Shown here: in pieces, positions 10,471 to 23,499 of the stretch
How the letters are laid out: each line of letters opens with the position of its first letter
Position numbering within the stretch: the first letter of the stretch is position 1
The notes under the pieces: generated by a model
What the model was told of the DNA's origin: nothing
What the model saw: the letters and a program-made list of their open reading frames with translations, nothing else
Database searches by the model: none
Translations under genes and position numbers: made by a program
Assembly: GCA_027922465.2 (NCBI GenBank)
Contig: BQMF02000009.1
Span: forward strand, 930,001 to 994,000
DNA length: 64,000 bases
Source: Turritopsis dohrnii
Taxonomy: Eukaryota > Cnidaria > Hydrozoa > Anthoathecata > Oceaniidae
Reading direction: 5' to 3'

Positions 10471-10583
10471 ACGAAGAGGAAGTGTTCCACTAAATTGAAA
10501 CGATGTATCATTATAAGACCTGTTGCAAGATTCTTCCACTTCAATATACGATCTTTGGACTAAATCCTGACATTGAGATTTTA
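10471..10583 (-). pseudogene. Module exon fragment
   Basis: Acceptor TTATTTAG, then phase-1 K-S-Q-C-Q-D-L-V-Q-R-S-Y and E-E-S-C-N. This matches the start of the mini-module at 8462-8689, then reaches a stop after about 37 codons. Confidence 0.6.
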
Positions 10584-10938
10584 CTAAATAATAAAGGAAA
10601 TTTGCGGAAAACACACTTATCAGATATTTCTCAGTCAAAGTGATATATCAAAGATCAGGAAACTTCTTGCTAAATCAAAAGAATATGGAAAAGTCCCGAA
10701 ACGAGCATTTTAAAACATAGTAAAGGCGTAGGTGGAGTATGTCAGTACAATTTCAACGTGCGTGTTCTCTTTATTTGTATATTACTAACTGAAAATGTGA
10801 TCAAAGTTAGAGCAAATTGTCTCCAATATACGAAAATATATGCAATATTTTCATCCCTTCCATCCTATTGATAACATGTGGAACATTAAGCCAGCACAAT
10901 GTTTCCTATTTCTGAATTTCTTTTTGTTTTTATTGAGA
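10560..10938. repeat. Duplicated block X (copy B)
   Basis: Matches 5866-6253. From 10940 to 13200 I see no gene. That stretch is AT-rich, with a loosely repeated pair of stretches at about 11720-11900 and 12170-12330 that share ATTGACACTATRTGA. Confidence 0.7.
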
Positions 10939-13361
10939 CTTAACTTTCGTTGATTTTGCACTCAAGGTGTGGGTCCGAATTGTTGGAAAGGACCACATGG
11001 GTTATATGTCACCAAAGAACAAAAATTTCAAAAACAATAAAAAATTGTTAAATATTATCAAAATCTCGAATAATTCTACGCTGTAGGAATAAGCAAATAG
11101 TATGTTAGGATATAGATAGCAAATAGTTTAGAACATACGATTTGAAACTTCTTTCTTAAATGAGTGCCATTCCTACAGAGTAAAATTAGTCTCTTTATGA
11201 TTTTTGTCTATTAGTTGGAGCTGGAGAATATATGTTTTACTATCAATCTTTGTCTTTTCGTAGTTTAATTGTCATGATTCACTAAAATTCACTGTGATTT
11301 TACCAATGTGAATCAATATCATTTCAAAATTTCTGCATGTGTTTATATAGAATGTTGATCATGATTGATTTTTAGTTTGTAAATCGTATAAATAACCTGA
11401 TGGAAACATTTTAAAATCATGCTGGACCTCAACATAAAATGTGACAGTTTGAGGGGAAATCATAACAAGTGATAATTTCTTATAAACTTATCAGTATATT
11501 TCTGATTAGAAAACTATAGATTTAATCATTAATTCGTTCGATTTAGCAGTAATTCGTTCGATTTATCAATAAGTTGTTATCAGTATTTTGCCTGCAACCC
11601 TACAAGCAACAATTAATTAATTAATTTAAAAACACTGTCAATTTGAAAGCAAACAAGATGCCTTAACAGGCAAAAGGATTTCTGCGAAATATGCTGAAGT
11701 ATGAAAAATAAAAGACCATATGACATACTTGAAATTTGAAAAAGGTTACATGATTTGCAAAATAAAACATTACATTTCTAATGTACTCCCCGGGACATTT
11801 ATCAAAAGATAATTGACACTATGTGAGACTTTTAATGTATACACAGCCAATACTGGATTACATCTGAATGAAATAAAATATTCTTTATTTTGTTAGTACG
11901 AAATAATATTAAAGATATATTGACTCATAAACTCTCAAAGTTCTGTATTTGATACTTAATGTTAATGTGTTAATTTTCCTAGTAGCACAAAAAAGCAAGC
12001 AAATTTTGGTCATGCAAATCACATCCACATACACCAAAATCAACATATAACCGAAATCAGAAATTTCTGTTTTAGTTTGATTAGCAATACGGCATACATT
12101 TACAAATGTTCTTGATCTAAGTTAACATTCGTATCCTGTTTATAAAAATTCTTTAAGAAATTTGAAAAATCGGTTGAATGATTTTTAAAACATAACATTG
12201 CATTTCTGATTTCGTATGCACCTCAGGACATTGCAAAAGTGCAATTGACACTATATGAAACAATAATGTATGTATACAACACCGATAAACTTAATTGATT
12301 TGAATGACATAAAACATCCTTTATATATATATTTTGGGGGTGAGAAATGATATATATTAAGCTTATATTGATCTTTTCAGATATCACAGTGATTACGTAT
12401 GTAAATCATAATTTTTAAACACTACTGCTAATGTTCTTAATTACGAACAAAATTCTCAAGATTGCAAACAAAAAAAGTAAACAAAAATTTTGATCATTAA
12501 AAGTATATACTTTATGCTGAAAGGACAGTTTTGTATTGTTACATGATGTGCAGTGTTTTGAATTTACAGACAGTTGGAAGAAGTTTTAATTTGCTATTGT
12601 GATTAGGAAAGCCATTTGTAATAAGGGGCATTGACAGTATAACTTAAAAATTGATCAAATATTGAAACATTAAAAACATTAAAACATTAACATCAAACAT
12701 TAAAAGTATGTAAGTGGTGCAAAGTAGACACACATTTTTGATATTGGAGCTGAAGAGCTGAGCTTCAGTATCCAAAGCTTAAAAAGAGTAACAACCCATA
12801 TACCAAAACAAACGAAGATGTTTGTGTTTTCACTTAAAAACAAAAACATGTATACCTTTTTCACCCTTCTATTTACAAAACGTTGAGAACTTCAGAATGA
12901 TTACAATTCAAGATAGTTCGAAGTTTCTTCTACAGATTTTCTTTTTTCATCTTAAAATATGTATTTCTTCTTTTAAAATCCATTTAATATTAATCAAAGA
13001 AACTTTTGTAAATCTAAAAGGGTTTCTTCGCTGGGAGACATGACATGCATTGCACGGTGTTTTAGTTTCATGTAAACACACGCACGAAATATACAAAAAA
13101 CCGCTAGGTTTGGACAGTAAGAAGAAGAAGAAAAAGAACAGAGCCGGTTTTAATGTATTTCTTGCTTTCGCAGAAATCCAAAAAATGTTGGAAGATCTTT
13201 AGACATTATGAGCAGACAAAAGCCTATAGAAAAGTTCTGAAATGAGCCTCTCAAAACATCGTAAATGTAAACGTTTTCTATATCAGTGCATTTTAACTGC
13301 GTGTTTTTCGTCTTTTATCTGTGTACTACTAACTGTCACTGTAGCCAAATTTAGAACATAC

Positions 13362-13534
13362 CTTCTGTTGTTGTTATTGCCGCTGTTGTTGTTGCCGCTG
13401 TTGTTGTTGCCGCTGTTGTTGTTGCTGCTGTTGTTGTTGCCGCTGTTATTGCTTCTGTTGTTGTTATTGCTTCTGTTGTTGTTATTGCCGCTGTTGTTGT
13501 TGCCGCTGTTGTTGTTGCTGCTGTTGTTGTTGCC

Positions 13535-13573
<39 letters not shown>

Positions 13574-13802
13574 TTTGCCGCTGTTGTTGTTGCTGCTGTT
13601 GTTGCTGCAACTGTTGTTGTTGCAACTGTTGTTGTTGCTGTTTTTGAAATTGAAGTTGCAACATCTTCAACTGTTGTTGTTCCTGCCGATGTTGTTGCTG
13701 GTGATGTTGTTGCTGTTTTTACAATTGATGTTGCAGCATCTTCAGTTGTTGTCGTTGCTGCTGATGTTGTTGCTGATGTTGTTGTTGTAAATGTTGCAGC
13801 TT
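13362..13802 (-). CDS. Thr/Ala-rich mucin-like exon (phase 1-1) made of a trinucleotide repeat
   Basis: On the minus strand an acceptor (GATTTTGACAG) opens a phase-1 frame of 147 codons that stays free of stops to a strong donor (GAAG|GTATGT). The product is almost entirely Thr and Ala with occasional E, I, K and V (TTTAATTTAA pattern), a classic O-glycosylated spacer. The DNA is a degenerate (GTTGTTGCC)n/(GTT)n microsatellite on the plus strand. The exon length is a multiple of three with phase 1 at both ends, like every other exon of the locus, which supports it being a real exon between the module array and the downstream WAP/EGF exons. The poly-Leu and poly-Gln readings of the same repeat are shadows. 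Confidence 0.6.
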
Positions 13803-14298
13803 CTGTCAAAATCAAAAGTGCAAAGTTAGAGCATACCTTCTGTTTACTTGAACTACATCAAAAGTAATCCAACGATCTCATCTCAAAGAAAGAGTTATTC
13901 AAAAACTTTTCTCAAAATCAAAAGTGCAGGCTCTCTTATGATAAAAGACAGAATAGTCAGAATTAAAAGACATCGTTAATGCAACAAAAGTCGGAACAAA
14001 AGAACGCAAAAGATTTACACAATAAAACTTCTTAAGCTATTAAAAGACATTGGCGTCATAATTATCATGATTGTTCTTTCAGTACAGCAAGGCACCTTAG
14101 AAGTGAATCCAAGCACTCAGAATTTAAACGAATAAAGTAACTTTCAGCATTATCAAAGGGTCAAATATTTTTCAAAATCAACAGAATCGCTTGATTTATT
14201 ATACAAAGTTTCTTATAGTTATCTGACTTGTCAGGATTGAAATCACCCTACCTTCTAACTCAAGATTGATAATCCTGGAAGAATAAAAGTATAAATAC

Positions 14299-14820
14299 CT
14301 TTACAATGTCCGAAGGTGTACCTATATAGCAATCTATCTTCATGACTGCAAGATGTTTCATTTTGAATAGCAGATTCGTAATCCCGATAGGCCTTTGTAC
14401 ATCCGGACCAATGGCAAATATTCAAATCTGGCAGTGAATATAATGTCAAATATATTGAATTCAATAACAAGCTCTCTCCTGAATTGTCTTTCAACAGTGT
14501 TACTTGAAAAATCCCTTTGGCGAAAGTTATCGTAAATGGATGACGTAACATTAAGACAGTGTTTTCAACTGTATCATTAAAATGAATTGTTTCGAATTGT
14601 TGATCGTACTTGATTACTATCCGTCCTCTTTCTACTGAGACATGTTCAAGGAATGCAAAATGAAACCTTATTGCTACTAAATAGCCAGATCTTCTGAAGC
14701 TGTTTGTGGTATTAGCAGTTCCACTAACGAGTAAATATTTTTCATCCCAATGTTTATATCCACATAATTGATGCATTAGATTGTATGACGTTTGAACAGC
14801 ATTCGAACATTGGTTATGTA
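14299..14820 (-). CDS. Six-cysteine module exon, array copy 1
   Basis: This 522 bp exon has 174 codons and is phase 1 at both ends (acceptor TTTTTTAG, donor AAAG|GTATTT). Residue landmarks: QCSNAVQTSY, then QLCGYKHWDEKY, a beta-rich central part (RIVIKYDQQFETIHFNDT, TVLMLRHPFTIT, LLKDNSGESLLL), then CHWSGC, DYESAIQNETSC and YTFGHCKG. Six cysteines are conserved between copies, and N-glycosylation sequons are frequent, so an extracellular location is likely. I do not recognise the domain. Copy-specific feature: FAFLEHVSVERG in place of FALPEHVSVERG. Confidence 0.7.
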
Positions 14821-15652
14821 CTAAAAAATAAAGTGAATTTGCAAACTTTTAATTGGTGAAACATTGTTCAATCAACTAGATATTTACAAGATCCTGAAAC
14901 CACCTTAGTGGCTAAAGAAGTATATAAACGCGAGAAATATAGCATTATATGACGTCGTTAGCGAAAAACATGTGTATATTAGTGTATTTCAATCATGTGT
15001 CACTCTTTTATAATGTCCATCAGTCCATTACATTCTGGCCAAAGCTACAACATATTTCCGTACACTTCAGTCATAAAAAAAAAACGTTCAAACGGTTTCA
15101 TTTATGTCCATTCTCTTAATAGATTGCGAAAAAACAAGGCCACGCCAGAGACTAGAATTCAACTTTTCTGTAAATATTATCTCAAAATTGAAAGTGTAGA
15201 TTTTTCTATAATAAAATAAGTAATAAGCGGGTTCATGGACGTATTAAATTTAACACAACCGCTTAATTTATTATGCAAAGGTTTTAAGGCCCTACTTATT
15301 TTCTTTATTTTAACGCAGGATTCGTATTGATAACAGCATTTATTTGCTGAAGTGACAATCCTGCAAATAAATATTCGTTTAATAAACAAGAAAAAATAAT
15401 ATTTGTTTTGACTAATTATCATGATTGTTCTTTCAGTACAGCAAGGCACCTTAGAAGTGAATCCAAGCACTCAGAATTTAAACGAATAAAGTAACTTTCA
15501 GCATTATCAAAGGGTCAAATATTTTTTAAAATCAACAGAACCGCTTGATTTATTATACAAAGTTTCTTATAGTTATCTGACTTGTCAGGATTGAAATCAC
15601 CCTACCTTCTAACTCTAGATTGATAATCCTGGAAGAATAAAAGTATAAATAC

Positions 15653-16174
15653 CTTTACAATGTCCGAAGGTGTACCTATATAGCAATCTATCTTCATGAG
15701 TGCAAGATGTTTCATTTTGAATAGCAGATTCGTAATCCCGATAGGCCTTTTGACATCCGGACCAGTGGCAAATATTCAAATCTGGCAGTGAATATAATGT
15801 CAAATATATTGAATTCAATAACAAGCTCTCTCCTGAATTGTCTTTCAACAGTGTTACTTGAAAAATCCCTATCGCGAAAGTTATCGTAAATGGATGACGT
15901 AACATTAAGACAGTGTTTTCAACTGTATCATTAAAATGAATTGTTTCGAATTGTTGATCGTACTTGATTACTATCCGTCCTCTTTCTACTGAGACATGTT
16001 CAGGCAATGCAAAATGAAACCTTATTGCTACTAAATAGCCAGATCTTCTGAAGTTGTTTGTGGTATTAGCAGTTCCACTAACGAGCAAATATTTTTCATC
16101 CCAATGTTTATATCCACATAATTGATGCATTAGATTGTATGACGTTTGAACAGCATTCGAACATTGGTTATGTA
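15653..16174 (-). CDS. Module exon, array copy 2
   Basis: Same exon with intact splice sites. Distinct substitutions are TFAIGIFQ (Lys to Ile) and SGCQKAY (Thr to Gln by a local change). Confidence 0.7.
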
Positions 16175-17005
16175 CTAAAAAATAAAGTGAATTTGCAAAC
16201 TTTTAATTGGTGAAACATTGTTCAATCAACTAGATATTTACAAGATCCTGAAACCACCTGAGTGGCTAAAGCACTATAGAAACACGAGAAATATAGCATT
16301 ATATGACGTCGTTAGCGAAAAACATGTGTATATGAGTGTATTTCAATCATGTGTCACTCTTTTATAATGTCCATCAGTCCATTACATTCTGGCCAAAGCT
16401 ACAACATATTTCCGTACACTTCAGTCATAAAAAAAATCGTTCAAACGGTTTCATTTATGTCCATTCTCTTAATAGATTGCGAAAAAACAAGGCCACGCCA
16501 GAGACTAGAATTCAACTTTTCTGTAAATATTATCTCAAAATTGAAAGTGTAGATTTTTCTATAATAAAATAAGTAATAAGCGGGTTCATGGACATATTAA
16601 ATTTAACACAACCGCTTAATTTATTATGCAAAGGTTTTAAGGCCCTACTTATTTTCTTTATTTTAACGCAGGATTCGTATTGATAACAGCATTTATTTGC
16701 TGAAGTGACAATCCTGCAAATAAATATTCGTTTAATAAACAAAAAAAAATAATATTTGTTTTGACTAATTATCATGAGTGTTCTTTCAGTACAGCAAGGC
16801 ACCTTAGAAGTGAATCCAAGCACTCAGAATTTAAACGAATAAAGTAACTTTCAGCATTATCAAAGGGTCAAATATTTTTCAAAATCAACAGAACCGCTTG
16901 ATTTATTATACAAAGTTTCTTATAGTTATCTGACTTGTCAGGATTGAAATCACCCTACCTTCTAACTCAAGATTGATAATCCTGGAAGAATAAAAGTATA
17001 AATAC

Positions 17006-17527
17006 CTTTACAATGTCCGAAGGTGTACCTATATAGCAATCTATCTTCATGAGTGCAAGATGTTTCATTTTGAATAGCAGATTCGTAATCCCGATAGGCC
17101 TTTGTACATCCGGACCAGTGGCAAATATTCAAATCTGGCAGTGAATATAATGTCAAATATATTGAATTCAATAACAAGCTCTCTCCTGAATTGTCTTTCA
17201 ACAGTGTTACTTGAAAAATCCCTTTGGCGAAAGTTATCGTAAATGGATGACGTAACATTAAGACAGTGTTTTCAACTGTATCATTAAAATGAATTGTTTC
17301 GAATTGTTGATCGTACTTGATTACTATCCGTCCTCTTTCTACTGAGACATGTTCAGGCAATGCAAAATGAAACCTTATTGCTACTAAATAGCCAGATCTT
17401 CTGAAGTTGTTTGTGGTATTAGCAGTTCCACTAACGAGCAAATATTTTTCATCCCAATGTTTATATCCACATAATTGATGCATTAGATTGTATGACGTTT
17501 GAACAGCATTCGAACATTGGTTATGTA
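17006..17527 (-). CDS. Module exon, array copy 3
   Basis: A-type exon. Its protein is identical to copy 4 over the readable region. The acceptor polypyrimidine tract differs slightly (TTTATTCTTTAG). Confidence 0.7.
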
Positions 17528-18357
17528 CTAAAGAATAAAGTGAATTTGCATATTTTTAATTGGTGAAACATTGTTCAATCAACTAGATATTTACAAGATC
17601 CTGAAACCACCTGAGTAGCTAAAGCACTATAGAAACGCGAGAAATAGAGCATTATATGACGTCGTTAGCGAAAAACATGTGTATATGAGTGTATTTCAAT
17701 CATGTGTCACTCTTTTATAATGTCCATCAGTCCATTACATTCTGACCAAAGCTACAACATATTTCCGTACACTTCAGTCATAAAAAAATCGTTCAAACGG
17801 TTTCATTTATGTCCATTCTCTTAATAGATTGCAAAAAAACAAGGCCACGCCAGAGACTAGAATTCAACTTTTCTGTAAATATTATCTCAAAATTGAAAGT
17901 GTAGATTTTTCTATAATAAAATAAGTAATAAGCGGGTTCATGGACATATTAAATTTAACACAACCGCTTAATTTATTATGCAAAGGTTTTAAGGCCCTAC
18001 TTATTTTCTTTATTTTAACGCAGGATTCGTATTGATAACAGCATTTATTTGCTGAAGTGACAATTCTGCAAATAAATATTCGTTTAATAAACAAAAAAAA
18101 ATAATATTTGTTTTGACTAATTATCATGATTGTTCTTTCAGTACAGCAAGGCACCTTAGAAGTGAATCCAAGCACTCAGAATTTAAACGAATAAAGTAAC
18201 TTTCAGCATTATCAAAGGGTCAAATATTTTTCAAAATCAACAGAACCGCTTGATTTATTATACAAAGTTTCTTATAGTTATCTGACTTGTCAGGATTGAA
18301 ATCACCCTACCTTCTAACTCAAGATTGATAATCCTGGAAGAATAAAAGTATAAATAC

Positions 18358-18879
18358 CTTTACAATGTCCGAAGGTGTACCTATATAGCAATCTATCTTC
18401 ATGAGTGCAAGATGTTTCATTTTGAATAGCAGATTCGTAATCCCGATAGGCCTTTGTACATCCGGACCAATGGCAAATATTCAAATCTGGCAGTGAATAT
18501 AATGTCAAATATATTGAATTCAATAACAAGCTCTCTCCTGAATTGTCTTTCAACAGTGTTACTTGAAAAATCCCTTTGGCGAAAGTTATCGTAAATGGAT
18601 GACGTAACATTAAGACAGTGTTTTCAACTGTATCATTAAAATGAATTGTTTCGAATTGTTGATCGTACTTGATTACTATCCGTCCTCTTTCTACTGAGAC
18701 ATGTTCAGGCAATGCAAAATGAAACCTTATTGCTACTAAATAGCCAGATCTTCTGAAGTTGTTTGTGGTATTAGCAGTTCCACTAACGAGCAAATATTTT
18801 TCATCCCAATGTTTATATCCACATAATTGATGCATTAGATTGTATGACGTTTGAACAGCATTCGAACATTGGTTATGTA
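18358..18879 (-). CDS. Module exon, array copy 4
   Basis: A-type exon (SGTANTTNNFRR). It is the first half of the older copy of the 2.5 kb dimer. Confidence 0.7.
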
Positions 18880-19540
18880 CTAAAGAATAAAGTGAATTTG
18901 CATATTTTTAATTGGTGAAACATTGTTCAATCAACTAGATATTTACAAGATCCTGAAACCACCTGAGTAGCTAAAGCACTATAGAAACGTGATGAATAGA
19001 GCATTGTATGACATCCTTAACGGAAAACATGTGTATATCAGTGTGTTTCAATCATGTGTCACTCTTTTATCTGTCCGCTAGTCCATGACATTTCTGCCAA
19101 AGCTACAAAATATTTCCGTTCACTTTAGTCATAAAAAAATCCTTCAAGCGGTTTCATTTATGACCATTCTCTTAATAGATTGGGAAAAAATAAGGCCACG
19201 CCAGAGACTAGAATTCAACTTTTTTCTTAATATTGTCTCAAAATTGAAAGTGTAGATTTTTCTATGATAAAATCAGTAATAAGCGGATTCATGGACATAT
19301 TAAATTTAACACAACCGATTAATTTATTATGCAAAGGTTTTAAGGCCCTACTTATTTTCTTTATTTTAACGCAGGATTCGTATTGATAACAACATTTATT
19401 TGCTGAAGTGACAATCCTGCAAATAAATATTCGTTTAATAAACAAATAATAAATAATATTTGTTTTGACTTGTCAGGATTGAATTCAAGCTATGTTCTAA
19501 CTCAAGGTTAATAAACCTGGATGAATAAAAGTATAAATAC

Positions 19541-20062
19541 CTTTACAATGTCCGAAGGTGTACCTATATAACAATCTATCTTCATGAGTGCAAGATGTTT
19601 CATTTTGAATAGCAGATTCGTAATCCCCATAGGCCTTTGTACATTCAGACCAGTGGCAAAGATTCAAATCTGGCAGTGAATATAATGTCAAATATATTGA
19701 ATTCAAAAACAAGCTCTCTCCGGAATTGTCTTTCAACAGTGTTACTTGAAAAATGCCTTTGGCCCAAGTTATCGTAAATGGATTACGTAACATTAAGACA
19801 GTGTTTTCAGCTGTATCATTACCATGAATTGTTTCGAATTGTTGATCGTACTTGATTACTATCCGTCCTCTTTCTACTGCGACAAGTTCAGGCGATGCAA
19901 AATGAAACCTTATTGCTACTAAATAGCCAGATCTTCTGAAGCTGTTTGTGGCATTAGCTGTTCCATTAACGAGCAAATATTTTTCATCCCAATGTTTATA
20001 TTCACATAATTTATGCATTAGATTGTATGACGTTTGAACAGCATCCGAACATTGGTTATGTA
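19541..20062 (-). CDS. Module exon, array copy 5 (B type)
   Basis: B-type exon: KLCEYKHW, VNGTANATNSF, SPELVAVERG, CHWSECTKAYGDY. It has IHGNDTAEN where copy 7 has IHVNDTAEN. Confidence 0.7.
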
Positions 20063-20892
20063 CTAAAGAATAAAGTGAATTTGCATATTTTTAATTGGTG
20101 AAACATTGTTCAATCAACTAGATATTTACAAGATCCTGAAACCACCTGAGTAGCTAAAGCACTATAGAAACGCGAGAAATAGAGCATTATATGACGTCGT
20201 TAGCGAAAAACATGTGTATATGAGTGTATTTCAATCATGTGTCACTCTTTTATAATGTCCATCAGTCCATTACATTCTGACCAAAGCTACAACATATTTC
20301 CGTACACTTCAGTCATAAAAAAATCGTTCAAACGGTTTCATTTATGTCCATTCTCTTAATAGATTGCAAAAAAACAAGGCCACGCCAGAGACTAGAATTC
20401 AACTTTTCTGTAAATATTATCTCAAAATTGAAAGTGTAGATTTTTCTATAATAAAATAAGTAATAAGCGGGTTCATGGACATATTAAATTTAACACAACC
20501 GCTTAATTTATTATGCAAAGGTTTTAAGGCCCTACTTATTTTCTTTATTTTAACGCAGGATTCGTATTGATAACAGCATTTATTTGCTGAAGTGACAATT
20601 CTGCAAATAAATATTCGTTTAATAAACAAAAAAAAATAATATTTGTTTTGACTAATTATCATGATTGTTCTTTCAGTACAGCAAGGCACCTTAGAAGTGA
20701 ATCCAAGCACTCAGAATTTAAACGAATAAAGTAACTTTCAGCATTATCAAAGGGTCAAATATTTTTCAAAATCAACAGAACCGCTTGATTTATTATACAA
20801 AGTTTCTTATAGTTATCTGACTTGTCAGGATTGAAATCACCCTACCTTCTAACTCAAGATTGATAATCCTGGAAGAATAAAAGTATAAATAC

Positions 20893-21414
20893 CTTTACAA
20901 TGTCCGAAGGTGTACCTATATAGCAATCTATCTTCATGAGTGCAAGATGTTTCATTTTGAATAGCAGATTCGTAATCCCGATAGGCCTTTGTACATCCGG
21001 ACCAATGGCAAATATTCAAATCTGGCAGTGAATATAATGTCAAATATATTGAATTCAATAACAAGCTCTCTCCTGAATTGTCTTTCAACAGTGTTACTTG
21101 AAAAATCCCTTTGGCGAAAGTTATCGTAAATGGATGACGTAACATTAAGACAGTGTTTTCAACTGTATCATTAAAATGAATTGTTTCGAATTGTTGATCG
21201 TACTTGATTACTATCCGTCCTCTTTCTACTGAGACATGTTCAGGCAATGCAAAATGAAACCTTATTGCTACTAAATAGCCAGATCTTCTGAAGCTGTTTG
21301 TGGTATTATCAGTTCCACTAACGAGCAAATATTTTTCATCCCAATGTTTATATCCACATAATTGATGCATTAGATTGTATGACGTTTGAACAGCATTCGA
21401 ACATTGATTATGTA
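20893..21414 (-). CDS. Module exon, array copy 6
   Basis: A-type exon with SGTDNTTNSF (Ala to Asp). Partner of copy 4 in the dimer duplication. Confidence 0.7.
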
Positions 21415-22075
21415 CTAAAAAATAAAGTGAATTTGCATATTTTTAATTGGTGAAACATTGTTCAATCAACTAGATATTTACAAGATCCTGAAACCACCTG
21501 AGTAGCTAAAGCACTATAGAAACGTGATGAATAGAGCATTGTATGACATCCTTAACGGAAAACATGTGTATATCAGTGTGTTTCAATCATGTGTCACTCT
21601 TTTATCTGTCCGCTAGTCCATGACATTTCTGCCAAAGCTACAAAATATTTCCGTTCACTTTAGTCATAAAAAAATCCTTCAAGCGGTTTCATTTATGACC
21701 ATTCTCTTAATAGATTGGGAAAAAATAAGGCCACGCCAGAGACTAGAATTCAACTTTTTTCTTAATATTGTCTCAAAATTGAAAGTGTAGATTTTTCTAT
21801 GATAAAATCAGTAATAAGCGGATTCATGGACATATTAAATTTAACACAACCGATTAATTTATTATGCAAAGGTTTTAAGGCCCTACTTATTTTCTTTATT
21901 TTAACGCAGGATTCGTATTGATAACAACATTTATTTGCTGAAGTGACAATCCTGCAAATAAATATTCGTTTAATAAACAAATAATAAATAATATTTGTTT
22001 TGACTTGTCAGGATTGAATTCAAGCTATGTTCTAACTCAAGGTTAATAAACCTGGATGAATAAAAGTATAAATAC

Positions 22076-22597
22076 CTTTACAATGTCCGAAGGTGTACCT
22101 ATATAACAATCTATCTTCATGAGTGCAAGATATTTCATTTTGAATAGCAGATTCGTAATCCCCATAGGCCTTTGTACATTCAGACCAGTGGCAAAGATTC
22201 AAATCTGGCAGTGAATATAATGTCAAATATATTGAATTCAAAAACAAGCTCTCTCCGGAATTGTCTTTCAACAGTGTTACTTGAAAAATGCCTTTGGCCC
22301 AAGTTATCGTAAATGGATTACGTAACATTAAGACAGTGTTTTCAGCTGTATCATTAACATGAATTGTTTCGAATTGTTGATCGTACTTGATTACTATCCG
22401 TCCTCTTTCTACTGCGACAAGTTCAGGCGATGCAAAATGAAACCTTATTGCTACTAAATAGCCAGATCTTCTGAAGCTGTTTGTGGCATTAGCTGTTCCA
22501 TTAACGAGCAAATATTTTTCATCCCAATGTTTATATTCACATAATTTATGCATTAGATTGTATGACGTTTGAACAGCATCCGAACATTGGTTTTGTA
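22076..22597 (-). CDS. Module exon, array copy 7 (B type)
   Basis: Partner of copy 5. It carries QNEISC where all others have QNETSC, which removes one N-glycosylation sequon. It is the most 5' intact module on the strand. No signal-peptide exon or promoter for the locus could be identified upstream of it. Confidence 0.7.
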
Positions 22598-22759
22598 CTA
22601 AAGAATAAAGTGAATTTGCATATTTTTAATTGGTGAAACATTGTTCAATCAACTAGATATTTACACGATCCTTAAACCACCTGAGTAGCTAAAGTACTTT
22701 GGAAACGTGACGAATAGAGGTTTAATGACGTCGTTAGCAAAAAACATGTGTTTGTCAGT

Positions 22760-22818
22760 TTATAAATGATGCATTAGAAGGTATGACGTTTGAACATCAT
22801 CCGAACATTGATGATGTG
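22760..22818 (-). pseudogene. Truncated module exon
   Basis: After an acceptor TGTCAG the minus strand reads H-H-Q-C-S-D-D-V-Q-T-S-Y-L-L-M-H-H, then diverges. It marks the end of the array. Confidence 0.6.
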
Positions 22819-23499
22819 CTGACAAAAAAATTAAATTTCCATTAGATGTAACATTCTTTGAATATTTCAAATTTAAAAAATATGCAAGATGTAAATATAG
22901 CTTTATAATAACCATAAAATATCCTCAGCTGACCATTGAAAAATGACTTGTAAACTAAACATTTGATAAGGTTAAACTTCATGTTATGAATGTAAGTTCA
23001 GCAGAAATAATTCAAGAAGAGAAAATAACACAACAAAAAGAGCGATCGCGCTGTGATGTCTAAAAATTGCACGATCTCCATCGCATTGCTCTTTTACATG
23101 CAGCACTTTTTAATGGGCACAAAAGATTGACAAGACCTTTCTGCAGCTTAATTTCCCTTTAAAACATCATAAATCTAAAAGTTATTCATATCAGTGTATT
23201 TCAACCATGTTTATTTTTATATCGTTGTGGTAATAACTGACACTATTAGCAATATTTAAGCTTGTTTTTTTCTTGATTTGAATTATGCAAAACTGCTTCC
23301 AACGCTTTGGTTCCCTTAATAAATGGTGGAAATTTAAGACCATTTCAGAGACTAAATATCAACGTTTTTCTAAATTTTGCTTGGAAGCCTATATGAATGT
23401 CTGCATCTGTTTAAAGAAGAAATGGTCAGTACACAGAACATCTTAAATTTAACACCACGTGAAAAAAGTCAAACAGTTTTTAATCAAGATGGTATTTGT

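Larger units (their letters stand above)
14255..22820 (-). repeat. Tandem array of exon-bearing units, A-A-A-A-B-A-B
   Basis: Seven consecutive units each carry one module exon plus intron. Spacing between equivalent exon starts is 1354, 1353, 1352, 1183, 1352 and 1183 bp. A-type units (about 1352 bp) contain an intron of about 830 bp. B-type units (1183 bp) carry a deletion of about 170 bp in it and a slightly different exon (LVNGTANAT, SPELVAVERG). The last two units repeat units 4-5 as a 2535 bp dimer. An eighth, truncated exon start lies at 22760-22818. The order and direction below are as on the plus strand. Confidence 0.9.

Noticed and set aside
13242..13790. Plus-strand poly-Leu ORF and a minus-strand poly-Gln ORF in the trinucleotide repeat
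   Set aside because: They are alternative readings of the same microsatellite. Only the Thr/Ala frame has matching splice sites and phase.
15177..20710. A 97-codon minus-strand ORF repeated in four array units (with a 72-codon form in B units)
   Set aside because: It lies in the intron between module exons, is conserved only because the whole units are near-identical, overlaps intron deletions in B units and has no recognisable features.
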